Below are positions 7,205-12,729 of a DNA stretch of 18,567 nucleotides, in pieces (positions within the stretch are counted from its first letter, which is position 1; each line of letters opens with the position of its first letter). A program made the translations under genes and the position numbers. The stretch is from assembly GCA_964647695.1 (NCBI GenBank), contig CAZYIS010000010.1, positions 1 to 18,567 on the forward strand. The letters are read 5' to 3'. Below the pieces are notes generated by a model that saw nothing but the letters and a program-made list of their open reading frames with translations, searched no databases and was not told the DNA's origin. Source of the stretch: VGKP01 sp964647695. GTDB taxonomy: Archaea; Nanobdellota; Nanobdellia; Pacearchaeales; GW2011-AR1.

Positions 7205-7411
7205 ATGGAAAATAAAGAGTCTATTGATAAAAAAGAAGAGCCCCAAAGAAATATTCTTGAAAATGGAACCTATTCTATATACGGTCCAGATAATGGAGAC
7301 ATTGCCTTTGATAAAATAGAATTACATGCCGGCTCGGGTGCTAAGAGAATTTGGAAAGTCGAACAATTTGACAGGGAAAAGATAGTTCTAAAGGTTATAA
7401 AATTCGGATAA
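7205..7411 (+). CDS. Small hypothetical protein, 68 aa
   Basis: Short protein with a charged N-terminus (residues 1-15) and a compact likely beta-rich remainder (TYSIYGPDNGD, IAFDKIELHAG, RIWKVEQFDREKIVLKVIKFG). It does not match a family I know. Its stop codon overlaps the next start (TAATG at 7409-7413), so it is probably translationally coupled to the P-loop kinase gene that follows. An AT-rich TATA-like stretch (7174-7183) lies 22-31 nt before the ATG. The coupling argues that the gene is real. Confidence 0.68.
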   Translation: MENKESIDKKEEPQRNILENGTYSIYGPDNGDIAFDKIELHAGSGAKRIWKVEQFDREKIVLKVIKFG

Positions 7412-7905
7412 TGAACATTACTCTTATAGGCATGCCTGGTGTAGGTAAAAGCACAATAGGTAAAATTTTAGCTAAAGAAATTAATTATTCTTATCTAGAT
7501 ATAGATGATATAATAGAATCCAAGGATAATAAAAAACTTCAAAAAGTTCTTTCTGATCTAGGAGATGAAAAATTCATCATTCGCGAAGAAAAAGAAGTTT
7601 TAGATTTACAGAATATAGCTAATTCCATTATTTCTACCGGGGGAAGCATAGTTTATTCTGAAAAAGCAATGGATCATCTGAAGAAAATTTCAAAGGTAAT
7701 ATATCTTAGTTGTTCTATAGATCAACTCAAAAGAAGAATAAATAATAGTTCCAGTAGAGGCATTGTAGGTATCAAAATCAAAAGTTTTGAAGAACTATTT
7801 GCCGAAAGAACCCAGCTGTACAAGAAATATTCTGATTTTGAAATCGACTGCGAATCTCTGGACCAAAAAAAGATAATTTCTAAGATTAAGGGTTTAATTA
7901 AATAG
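7411..7905 (+). CDS. P-loop kinase, shikimate kinase (AroK)-like, 164 aa
   Basis: A P-loop NTPase of shikimate-kinase type. It has Walker A GMPGVGKST (residues 7-15), the DID pair (D30, D32), R58 (substrate-Arg position), TGGS (76-79, where AroK usually has GGG), a lid arginine (R116) and ERTQLY (R133). In AroK these residues bind ATP and shikimate. Most archaea instead use an unrelated GHMP-type shikimate kinase, so this bacterial-type gene suggests transfer or a different substrate; no other shikimate-pathway gene is in the window. The third Gly of GGG is Ser. Translation is probably coupled to the 68-aa gene upstream by the TAATG overlap. Family placement is fairly sure; substrate is not. 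Confidence 0.82.
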   Translation: MNITLIGMPGVGKSTIGKILAKEINYSYLDIDDIIESKDNKKLQKVLSDLGDEKFIIREEKEVLDLQNIANSIISTGGSIVYSEKAMDHLKKISKVIYLSCSIDQLKRRINNSSSRGIVGIKIKSFEELFAERTQLYKKYSDFEIDCESLDQKKIISKIKGLIK

Positions 7906-7910
7906 AAACC

Positions 7911-7918
7911 TTTAAAAC
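7911..7918 (+). promoter_or_regulatory. TATA box of RNase P RNA
   Basis: TTTAAAAC lies 23-30 nt upstream of the predicted RNA 5' end at 7941, just after the kinase stop codon. Confidence 0.6.
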
Positions 7919-7940
7919 CTTAATTTTATCCTTATTTTTA

Positions 7941-8312
7941 GAGTCGAGGAGCTGACTTCGGGATTTGTTATTAAATTAACAAAGGTTGCTATAAACATCA
8001 ACTTTAATTCCCCTGAAAAATTATATTTTTCGGGGCTTCAAAAACCGTAAGGTTTTTGTCGTGAGGAAGGTCCGGACATCACAAACAAATGATCCTTTGA
8101 AAGAAGGACGATCGCGAGGTCGAGCAACGTAACAGAAACGACAGAGCCTTGATTGAGCAATGAATCATGCGAGAAGCTACGAGATCAAGGATATCATGAA
8201 ACGGACGCCTTCATTGATGCAACCACTTTAACCGTGGGCTAAGACTGATGTCAGCACGAATGGTTCGTTTCGCAAGAGACGACATACGACAAAATCTGGC
8301 CTACCTCGACTC
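7941..8312 (+). ncRNA. rnpB: RNase P RNA (archaeal type)
   Basis: The catalytic RNA that trims 5' leaders from pre-tRNAs. The ends are defined by a perfect 9-bp P1 helix, GAGTCGAGG (7941-7949) with CCTCGACTC (8304-8312). Conserved core segments are visible: CR-I GAGGAAGGTCCGG (8063-8075), CR-IV-like ACAGAAA (8132-8138), and the 3' CR-V-like tract ACAAAATCTGGCCTACC (8288-8305). The length of 372 nt is in the normal range. It is followed by TCTATTTTTATTCTC, a T-rich stretch that could end transcription. It stands as a single gene with its own TATA box. Confidence 0.93.
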
Positions 8313-8320
8313 TATTTTTA
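8313..8320 (+). terminator. T-rich terminator after RNase P RNA
   Basis: TATTTTTA follows the P1 helix directly. Archaeal transcription commonly ends at T-runs such as this. Weak evidence on its own. Confidence 0.35.
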
Positions 8321-8337
8321 TTCTCGATAAGCAAAGA

Positions 8338-8346
8338 TTTTTAAAT
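8338..8346 (+). promoter_or_regulatory. TATA box before the gene at 8367
   Basis: TTTTAAATA lies 21-29 nt before the ATG, the spacing seen for other genes in the window. Confidence 0.55.
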
Positions 8347-8366
8347 ATCATATTAATTTAAAATTT

Positions 8367-8633
8367 ATGACAAAATCCATCGATTCAGAATTAGATAAGG
8401 TATATGATAATATAGATGCACTTCTAAGTTCTTCTAACTTTGAACAATGTAATTCTCTCTTAAGAGGATTAAATGTAAACGAAACGGGCACCGATTTATT
8501 ATTAGGATATCTAACAGCTACATTTCCCGCTAAATCTAGATTACCTTATAGAGATACATTTTATCAAAATGTAGAAAAAGTTATGCTAGAAAGGAAAGAA
8601 AGCGAACCTGGTCTTTTAACTGGATTAAGATAA
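8367..8633 (+). CDS. Small hypothetical protein, 88 aa
   Basis: A small, soluble, mostly helical protein. The segment from residue 44 (LLLGYLTATFPAKSRLPYR) through VMLERKESEPGLLTGLR recalls a small uncharacterised family seen in bacteria and phages with a pattern like LLxxxLTxTxPAxxxLPxRxxF. This is a recollection and no function is attached to it. No cysteine pair, signal peptide or membrane segment. It is a stand-alone gene between RNase P RNA and tRNA-Phe with a TATA box 21-29 nt upstream. If the family match is right, it may have been acquired from bacteria. Confidence 0.7.
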   Translation: MTKSIDSELDKVYDNIDALLSSSNFEQCNSLLRGLNVNETGTDLLLGYLTATFPAKSRLPYRDTFYQNVEKVMLERKESEPGLLTGLR

Positions 8634-8640
8634 TTATTCT

Positions 8641-8667
8641 TTCTATTAAATCTATTAAATGTATTAA
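8641..8667 (+). repeat. Short tandem repeat, three copies of a 9-nt unit
   Basis: TCTATTAAA occurs twice in a row after 8641, followed by TGTATTAAA. It lies between a stop codon and the tRNA-Phe promoter. Low-complexity AT sequence with no clear role. Confidence 0.4.
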
Positions 8668-8672
8668 AAACA

Positions 8673-8680
8673 TTTAAAAC
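8673..8680 (+). promoter_or_regulatory. TATA box of tRNA-Phe
   Basis: TTTAAAAC lies 26-33 nt upstream of the tRNA 5' end. Confidence 0.55.
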
Positions 8681-8705
8681 CCCTTCTTTATTCCCCTAAT
8701 CGTTA

Positions 8706-8777
8706 GGGCTGGTAGCTCAGTGGGAGAGCACACGACTGAAGCTCGTGGTGTCGGGGGTTCGATTCCCTCTCAGCCCA
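8706..8777 (+). tRNA. tRNA-Phe (anticodon GAA)
   Basis: A 72-nt cloverleaf. The acceptor stem is GGGCTGG with TCAGCCC plus discriminator A. The D-arm contains AGCTCAGTGGGAGAGCA. The anticodon arm is CACGA-CTGAAGC-TCGTG, giving GAA. The T-arm contains GGTTCGATTCC. CCA is not encoded. As with tRNA-Ala, the final bases (CCATTTA, 8775-8781) can pair with TAAATGG (8789-8795) in a T-rich-loop hairpin right after the tRNA. Confidence 0.95.
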
Positions 8778-8800
8778 TTTATTTTTAATAAATGGCAATC

Positions 8801-8808
8801 TTTATAAA
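8801..8808 (+). promoter_or_regulatory. TATA box before the gene at 8830
   Basis: TTTATAAA lies 22-29 nt before the ATG, just downstream of the tRNA-Phe 3' hairpin. Confidence 0.6.
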
Positions 8809-8829
8809 ATCAATATTACTAGGTTAGTC

Positions 8830-9096
8830 ATGGTAAAAAAAGAAGGGGACAATAGTTTTGGTGTTCTTTCAGTTACTCTGGGAATTTTAAGTATACTAAC
8901 TAGTCTTTTAACCTCGCTAGGAATGGTCCTAGGAATTCTTGCAATCATATTTTCCTATTGCCAAATTAGAAGAAATAAAAACTCTTGGTCCAAAGCAGGT
9001 TTAATTTTAGGTATACTCGGAGTAGTGCTAGGATTAATATCCATAATTTTATATTTTACTTTCCTTAAAAATCTTATTCCAACCGTAACACCATGA
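8830..9096 (+). CDS. Small membrane protein, DUF4190-like, 88 aa
   Basis: Two long hydrophobic segments, about residues 10-45 and 56-80, are separated by a short basic loop (QIRRNKNSWSK). The Gly/Leu-rich pattern (LGILSIL, LGILAIIF, AGLILGILGVVLG) resembles DUF4190-type small membrane proteins, whose function is unknown. It should sit in the cytoplasmic membrane with the basic loop on the cytoplasmic side. The stop codon overlaps the next start (ATGA at 9093-9096), so it is translationally coupled to the pilin-like gene and the two may work together at the cell surface. Confidence 0.75.
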   Translation: MVKKEGDNSFGVLSVTLGILSILTSLLTSLGMVLGILAIIFSYCQIRRNKNSWSKAGLILGILGVVLGLISIILYFTFLKNLIPTVTP

Positions 9097-9659
9097 AAAT
9101 GAATAACAAAAAAGCAGCCATTGAATTATCCACATCCACCATAGTCATTATAGTTCTAGCAGTAACCATGTTAATTCTAGGAATGGTTCTAGTTAGAAGC
9201 GTACTTTGCAGCGCCATTGGACTAAGTAGCGACGTAACAAGCAAGGCCCAATCTGAACTTAATACCTATTTCGGAGACTCAGGAAACGAAGTTTCATGTA
9301 TTGGATCCCAGGGAGATGCAGTAAAATTAGTTGCTGGAAAGCCAAATAATATCTATTGTTTAATTAATGCACCAGTTACTGCTAAATACGAAACAAGAAT
9401 AGTAGGCATAACTTCAAGTATTCCTTCATTAACCAAAGAAATGATTCAAAAATGGATGATTACTTCCACATTCACAAGTCAGATCGGACCTGGAAATAAG
9501 GATGTTCAAAAGATAATAAGATTAATCATCCCAAGTGATGCTCCTGAAGCAACCATAATATTCGATGTTGAAGTTTACAAAGATGGCCAGTTCCTAGTAA
9601 CCCAACATCTAGACTTTGCCATAAGTAGAGTTGGATTCGTTAAAAACGCAATTTGCTAG
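9093..9659 (+). CDS. Type IV pilin-like or membrane-anchored surface protein, 188 aa
   Basis: The N-terminus has a short basic stretch (MKMNNKKAA), then a single hydrophobic helix about residues 14-34 (STIVIIVLAVTMLILGMVLVR). This resembles the N-terminal helix of archaeal pilin-like proteins, and the motif IELSTSTIVIIV is common in DPANN proteins. The remaining about 150 residues form an extracytoplasmic beta-rich domain with cysteines at about 39, 64, 79 and 188 that could form disulfides. Coupled to the membrane protein upstream by an ATGA overlap; a second ATG lies at 9099. Whether it is cleaved by a prepilin peptidase and assembled into fibres cannot be told from sequence alone. Confidence 0.75.
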   Translation: MKMNNKKAAIELSTSTIVIIVLAVTMLILGMVLVRSVLCSAIGLSSDVTSKAQSELNTYFGDSGNEVSCIGSQGDAVKLVAGKPNNIYCLINAPVTAKYETRIVGITSSIPSLTKEMIQKWMITSTFTSQIGPGNKDVQKIIRLIIPSDAPEATIIFDVEVYKDGQFLVTQHLDFAISRVGFVKNAIC

Positions 9660-9678
9660 TTTTATTGATTTAACAAAA

Positions 9679-9687
9679 CTTAAAAAC
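9679..9687 (+). promoter_or_regulatory. TATA box before the NFACT-R gene
   Basis: CTTAAAAAC lies 21-29 nt before the ATG at 9708. Confidence 0.55.
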
Positions 9688-9707
9688 TCACTTTATCTAG
9701 TTTTTTT

Positions 9708-10295
9708 ATGAATGAATTCGAAAATTATCAAAAATATAAATGGTTCTACACCTCTTCTGAAAAGTTGGTAATAGGTGGAAAATCAGCAGTACAAAATGAT
9801 GAATTGCTCAAACTAGTAAAATCTATGAAAAAAGAGTATCTGGTCATACATACCTCTTCTCCCGGAAGTCCATTTTCCCTAATTCTAGCAGATATTAAGA
9901 AAGTTTCAAAGAAAGATATAGAAGAAGCATCAATTTTTACTGCCTGTTTTAGTCAATGTTGGAAATCCATGGCAAGAAAACCATCCGTTGACATCTTCAG
10001 ATCTTCTCAGCTATACAAAGGAAAAGATATGAAACCTGGAACCTGGGGAGTTATTGGAGATGTGGAAGAAAAACCAGTTATTATGTCTCTCGCCTTAACT
10101 CGCCAACAATCAGTCCTACGTTGTGTGCCTGAACAATCAATAAAAAATAAAAAAGATATTCTAGTTAGATTTAAACCTGGAAAAATATCCAAAGAAGAAA
10201 TGGTTGCTAAACTAGCCACTGAATTGGGCGAACACTTTTCCCAATCCGAGCTATTAAATGCTCTTCCTGCCGGAGGTTTTAGCATAATAAGATGA
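9708..10295 (+). CDS. Stand-alone NFACT-R (DUF814) RNA-binding domain protein, 195 aa
   Basis: Residues 11-120 match the NFACT-R domain of RqcH/Tae2/NEMF: WFYTSSEKLVIGGKSAVQNDELL (12-34), then EYLVIHTSSPGSPF (43-56), IEEASIFTACFSQCW (71-85) and the GTWGVIGDVEEKP end. In full-length RqcH this domain binds RNA on stalled 60S/50S particles during ribosome-associated quality control. Here the NFACT-N, coiled-coil and middle regions are absent; instead there is a C-terminal tail of about 75 residues (121-195) that I do not recognise. The gene overlaps the CRM-domain gene downstream by four bases (ATGA). A role in ribosome or tRNA/rRNA maturation is inferred from the domain and neighbours. Confidence 0.85.
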   Translation: MNEFENYQKYKWFYTSSEKLVIGGKSAVQNDELLKLVKSMKKEYLVIHTSSPGSPFSLILADIKKVSKKDIEEASIFTACFSQCWKSMARKPSVDIFRSSQLYKGKDMKPGTWGVIGDVEEKPVIMSLALTRQQSVLRCVPEQSIKNKKDILVRFKPGKISKEEMVAKLATELGEHFSQSELLNALPAGGFSIIR

Positions 10296-10579
10296 ACTAT
10301 CAAGCACTAAAGTTTCAAATAGGTAAAAATGGAATCACTCCGGGAGTAATCGAAGCCATGAACACTGCTCTTAAAACCCATAAACAAATGAGAATTTCAG
10401 TTCTAAAATCATCCGGAAGAACCAGAGAAAGTATGGAAGAAATGGCCAAATCAATCCAATCCCAATTGGCAGAAAAATGCGACTACAAAATTATGGGTTT
10501 CACAATTATTCTTATTAAAATATTAATTAGAAATCCTCATAATCATTCTAATATTAAACCTAAATTCTCAAAAGAATAG
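10292..10579 (+). CDS. CRM (YhbY-like) RNA-binding protein, 95 aa
   Basis: Residues 7-75 match the CRM/YhbY domain: KFQIGKNGITPGVIEAMNTAL with the GKNG loop (11-14) that contacts RNA, then RISVLKSSGRTRESMEEMAKSI and the closing strand YKIMGFTIILIK. Bacterial YhbY associates with pre-50S particles, and plant CRM proteins support group I/II intron splicing. The C-terminal 20 residues (IRNPHNHSNIKPKFSKE) are poorly structured. Translation is coupled to the NFACT-R gene by an ATGA overlap. Because the same genome has two group I introns in 23S rRNA, a role in pre-rRNA folding or splicing is worth considering; this is inference only. Confidence 0.88.
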   Translation: MNYQALKFQIGKNGITPGVIEAMNTALKTHKQMRISVLKSSGRTRESMEEMAKSIQSQLAEKCDYKIMGFTIILIKILIRNPHNHSNIKPKFSKE

Positions 10580-10580
10580 A

Positions 10581-10588
10581 TTTATAAA
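10581..10588 (+). promoter_or_regulatory. TATA box of the ribosomal protein operon
   Basis: TTTATAAA lies 29-36 nt before the S19e ATG at 10617, implying a leader of only a few nucleotides. Confidence 0.6.
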
Positions 10589-10616
10589 TCATCCAAATGA
10601 AGGATATTTAGGTTTG

Positions 10617-11081
10617 ATGGCCTCTGAGCCTATCTATTACCGCAAGGTAAGACCTATTACATTAAACAAAATGACAGACGTAAGATCAATTGAACCAGGA
10701 AAATATAACAAAGTATTAGCTGCTGCTTTAAAGAATGTTCCAGAATTTAAAAAACCTGAATGGGTAGATTTTGTTAAATCTTCAACTCATAAAGTAAGAC
10801 CTATAATGGATTCTGATTTCTGGTTCCTAAGAGGAGCAAGTATTCTTAGACAATTATATATTAATGGTGTTGTAGGAGTAGAAAGATTAAGAACTAGATA
10901 TGGTGGAAGAAAGAACAGAGGAATGAAACCTCCAAGATTCAAGAAATCCGGTGGAAAGATTATTAGAACATTATTACAACAAGCCGAAGCAGCAGGTTTT
11001 GTTGAAAAAGTAAAGGCAAAGAAAACCGGAAGACAATTAACTATCAAAGGAAAAGAATTCATGGAGGCATTAGCAAAATGA
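10617..11081 (+). CDS. rps19e: Ribosomal protein S19e (eS19), 154 aa
   Basis: Small-subunit protein found in archaea and eukaryotes. The hallmark regions are present: KKPEWVDFVKSSTHKVRP, the DFWFLRGASILRQLYI tract, VGVERLRTRYGGRKNRG and GGKIIRTLLQQAEAAGFVE. The whole length fits the family. The frame can be opened one codon earlier at a TTG (10614), but the ATG at 10617 is preferred. The gene begins a four-gene run with ATGA/TAATG overlaps: S19e, an unknown 66-aa protein, L39e and L31e. Confidence 0.96.
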   Translation: MASEPIYYRKVRPITLNKMTDVRSIEPGKYNKVLAAALKNVPEFKKPEWVDFVKSSTHKVRPIMDSDFWFLRGASILRQLYINGVVGVERLRTRYGGRKNRGMKPPRFKKSGGKIIRTLLQQAEAAGFVEKVKAKKTGRQLTIKGKEFMEALAK

Positions 11082-11278
11082 GCGGAAGAACATTAGTACA
11101 TGCAGATCAAAATTCGTTAAGAACCTATGCACCAATACCAATTGTTAATCCTTTATCAGGACAAGTAGTTATGGTTATTCCAGTTTTAGACATAAGTGGA
11201 AAAGCTGACTTTTCCTCAGCCTATCATGATCATATAGAACAATCTGCTGCAAATGAATTACTAGGGAGATATTTATAA
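11078..11278 (+). CDS. Hypothetical protein between S19e and L39e, 66 aa
   Basis: Unknown small protein coupled on both sides: its ATG overlaps the S19e stop (ATGA) and its stop overlaps the L39e start (TAATG). Such tight packing means it is certainly translated with the ribosomal proteins. It has a hydrophobic middle strand pair (VVMVIPVLDI) flanked by polar segments and a helical C-terminus (HDHIEQSAANELLGRYL); no cysteines, not strongly basic. In many archaea the gene at this place encodes the PDCD5-like protein, which is helical and Gln/Arg-rich; this protein does not resemble it. It may be a ribosome-linked factor specific to this lineage. Confidence 0.82.
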   Translation: MSGRTLVHADQNSLRTYAPIPIVNPLSGQVVMVIPVLDISGKADFSSAYHDHIEQSAANELLGRYL

Positions 11279-11478
11279 TGAGACCAGTCCTACAGAAAAA
11301 AATCAAACTAGGCGTCGCTGGAAGACAAACCAAGTGGGCACCATTTTGGGCAGTTATAAAGACCAACGGAAAAGGAAAGAGAGTACATCCATCTCAAATG
11401 ACCAAGCATAGAAGACATTGGAGAAGAACTAAACTAAAGATTGTTCCAAGAAGAACACCTAAATCACATTCAGGTTAA
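11278..11478 (+). CDS. rpl39e: Ribosomal protein L39e (eL39), 66 aa
   Basis: Very basic large-subunit protein that lines the peptide exit tunnel. The family core is clear: KKIKLGVAGRQTKWAPFWAVIKTNGK followed by KHRRHWRRTKLKI. It is longer than the usual about 50 residues because of an insertion (GKGKRVHPSQMTK) before the HRRHWRR motif and a C-terminal tail (VPRRTPKSHSG). Its start overlaps the stop of the preceding 66-aa gene; L31e follows 5 nt downstream. L39e next to L31e is the standard archaeal order. Confidence 0.94.
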   Translation: MRPVLQKKIKLGVAGRQTKWAPFWAVIKTNGKGKRVHPSQMTKHRRHWRRTKLKIVPRRTPKSHSG

Positions 11479-11483
11479 TCAAC

Positions 11484-12032
11484 ATGGCAGAAACAAAACA
11501 AAAAAACACAGAAAAACTTGAAAGAGAATACACAATCCCATTAAGAAGAGCCTGGGTAAACGTAGTTGAATACAAGAGATCTAGAAAGGCAGTTCTAGCC
11601 ATAAAGATATTCATTGCTAAACACATGCATGTTGAAAATAGAGATATAGACAAAGTAAAACTTGATGTATATCTTAACAATAACATTTGGTATAGAGGAA
11701 GAAGAGGACCACCTTCAAAGATCAAAGTAAATGCTGTAAAAGAAAATGGAATAGTAACCGTTAAATTTGCAGAAACTCCACAATATGAAAAGTTCTTGAA
11801 GATTAAACACTCTAAGATTCATAAGCAAGCCGAAGCAACCAAGCCTGCTGAAGTAAAGACTTCCGAAGCAAAAGTAGTAGCAAAGACTGCAGAACAAAAG
11901 CTTGATGAAAAAGAAAAAGACAAATCCATTGAAATTGAAGGAATGAAGCAAGCCGAAGCTCAACAAAAAGCAGCAAAGCACACAACTTCTCAAAAGGAAC
12001 CAAGAATCCAAAGAAAAGCTTTGAGCAGATAA
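11484..12032 (+). CDS. rpl31e: Ribosomal protein L31e (eL31) with long C-terminal extension, 182 aa
   Basis: The L31e core spans residues 10-97 (EREYTIPLRRAW, YKRSRKAVLAIKIFIAKHM, DVYLNNNIWYRGRRGPPSKIKV, VTVKFAE), which binds near the exit tunnel of the large subunit. The family is usually 80-100 residues. Here about 85 more follow (98-182), almost all Lys, Glu, Ala, Gln and Thr, predicted as a long charged helix or disordered tail (for example KQAEATKPAEVKTSEAKVVA). The translation initiation factor eIF6, often next in archaeal operons, is absent; the next gene is on the minus strand. No SD-like motif is obvious before the ATG. Confidence 0.94.
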   Translation: MAETKQKNTEKLEREYTIPLRRAWVNVVEYKRSRKAVLAIKIFIAKHMHVENRDIDKVKLDVYLNNNIWYRGRRGPPSKIKVNAVKENGIVTVKFAETPQYEKFLKIKHSKIHKQAEATKPAEVKTSEAKVVAKTAEQKLDEKEKDKSIEIEGMKQAEAQQKAAKHTTSQKEPRIQRKALSR

Positions 12033-12058
12033 TTTCTTATTTCTAATATATTCTAATA

Positions 12059-12379
12059 CTACTTTAAATCTTTTTCAAGTTTAGAAACAATTTTTCTATA
12101 ATTTTCTAGGTCTTCAATTTTTCTCTCTTTAGCCATTCTTTCTGTTATTTCATCTTGAAATTCTTTTGAACATTTTCTTAATGGACATCTATCCATTATT
12201 TCAGTATCGACATTAGCCGAATAAGCATAATCGCTTCCACCCCTAGCTGAGTGTTCTTCAATTATATGTCCAACACAAGGAAAACCTGTAATTCCACATC
12301 TAAAATTATTCTCTGCTTTATTCATTTCATAATCTACTTTTGAACTTTTATCTTTTAAAGCAGCACAATAGTCAGTCAT
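12059..12379 (-). CDS. Cys-rich hypothetical protein, 106 aa
   Basis: Unknown protein with a likely metal site: CGITGFPC (C28, C35) and CPLRKC (C65, C70), plus C5 and several His/Asp between. Four cysteines in two pairs suggest a zinc or iron-sulfur module. The C-terminal about 35 residues are a charged helix (ITERMAKERKIEDLENYRKIVSKLEKDLK). It is the second gene of a minus-strand pair. Unusually for this window, a strong Shine-Dalgarno GGAGGT lies 10 nt before the ATG, inside the last codons of the upstream gene, which fits an internal cistron of an operon. The metal and role are unknown. Confidence 0.75.
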   Translation of the reverse strand: MTDYCAALKDKSSKVDYEMNKAENNFRCGITGFPCVGHIIEEHSARGGSDYAYSANVDTEIMDRCPLRKCSKEFQDEITERMAKERKIEDLENYRKIVSKLEKDLK

Positions 12380-12380
12380 T

Positions 12381-12602
12381 TTATCTATTACCTCCTTTCA
12401 AAAAAGTATTAGTTTCAACTAAATTTACTAAATTAGGTTTTATATCATCTTTTCTTTCATTTAACTTATCTGCACAATATATTATGCCAAAATACAAAGC
12501 AACACCCAAAGTTCCAACTATTAGACTTGTCTTTAGATCTAATGGCCTGAATTCATATTCTCCATCTTCACTCTGCTGTTCAAATTCATCATATCTTGTC
12601 AT
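12381..12602 (-). CDS. Single-TM hypothetical protein, 73 aa (start uncertain)
   Basis: A small protein with an acidic N-terminal region (MTRYDEFEQQSEDGEYEF), one membrane helix (SLIVGTLGVALYFGIIYCA) and a charged C-terminal part ending FLKGGNR. It is probably anchored in the membrane. Longer versions starting at 12650 or 12695 are possible (88 or 104 aa), but the extra residues look less protein-like. Its last codons carry the SD for the Cys-rich gene, so the two form an operon and may act together. Family unknown. Confidence 0.55.
   Translation of the reverse strand: MTRYDEFEQQSEDGEYEFRPLDLKTSLIVGTLGVALYFGIIYCADKLNERKDDIKPNLVNLVETNTFLKGGNR
12390..12395 (-). promoter_or_regulatory. Shine-Dalgarno site for the Cys-rich gene
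   Basis: On the minus strand this reads GGAGGT, complementary to the 16S anti-SD (CCTCC, 740-744), with 10 nt to the ATG at 12379. It is the only strong SD noticed in the window. Confidence 0.7.
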
Positions 12603-12699
12603 TTTGTTTTTTCCTGATAAAACTCTCGTTTTACTCAATAGTTGGAGCATTAAGTCTTTATTAAAATGTTTTAGTAAAATATGCCTAAAAAGCACAATA

Positions 12700-12707
12700 T
12701 TTATATA
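12700..12707 (+). promoter_or_regulatory. TATA box of the Lrp-like gene
   Basis: TTTATATA lies 23-30 nt before the ATG at 12730. The same AT-rich patch reads TATATAAATA on the other strand and may serve the divergent minus-strand pair. Confidence 0.6.
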
Positions 12708-12729
12708 CTATTTGTATTTATTATATAAT

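Noticed and set aside
10007..10303. 98-codon minus-strand frame opposite the NFACT-R gene
   Set aside because: It is antisense to conserved domain sequence and has no promoter or family resemblance.
12340..12729. N-terminal extension of the Lrp-like protein to 455 aa
   Set aside because: The extension overlaps two opposite-strand genes, has poor composition, and the TATA box places the start at 12730.
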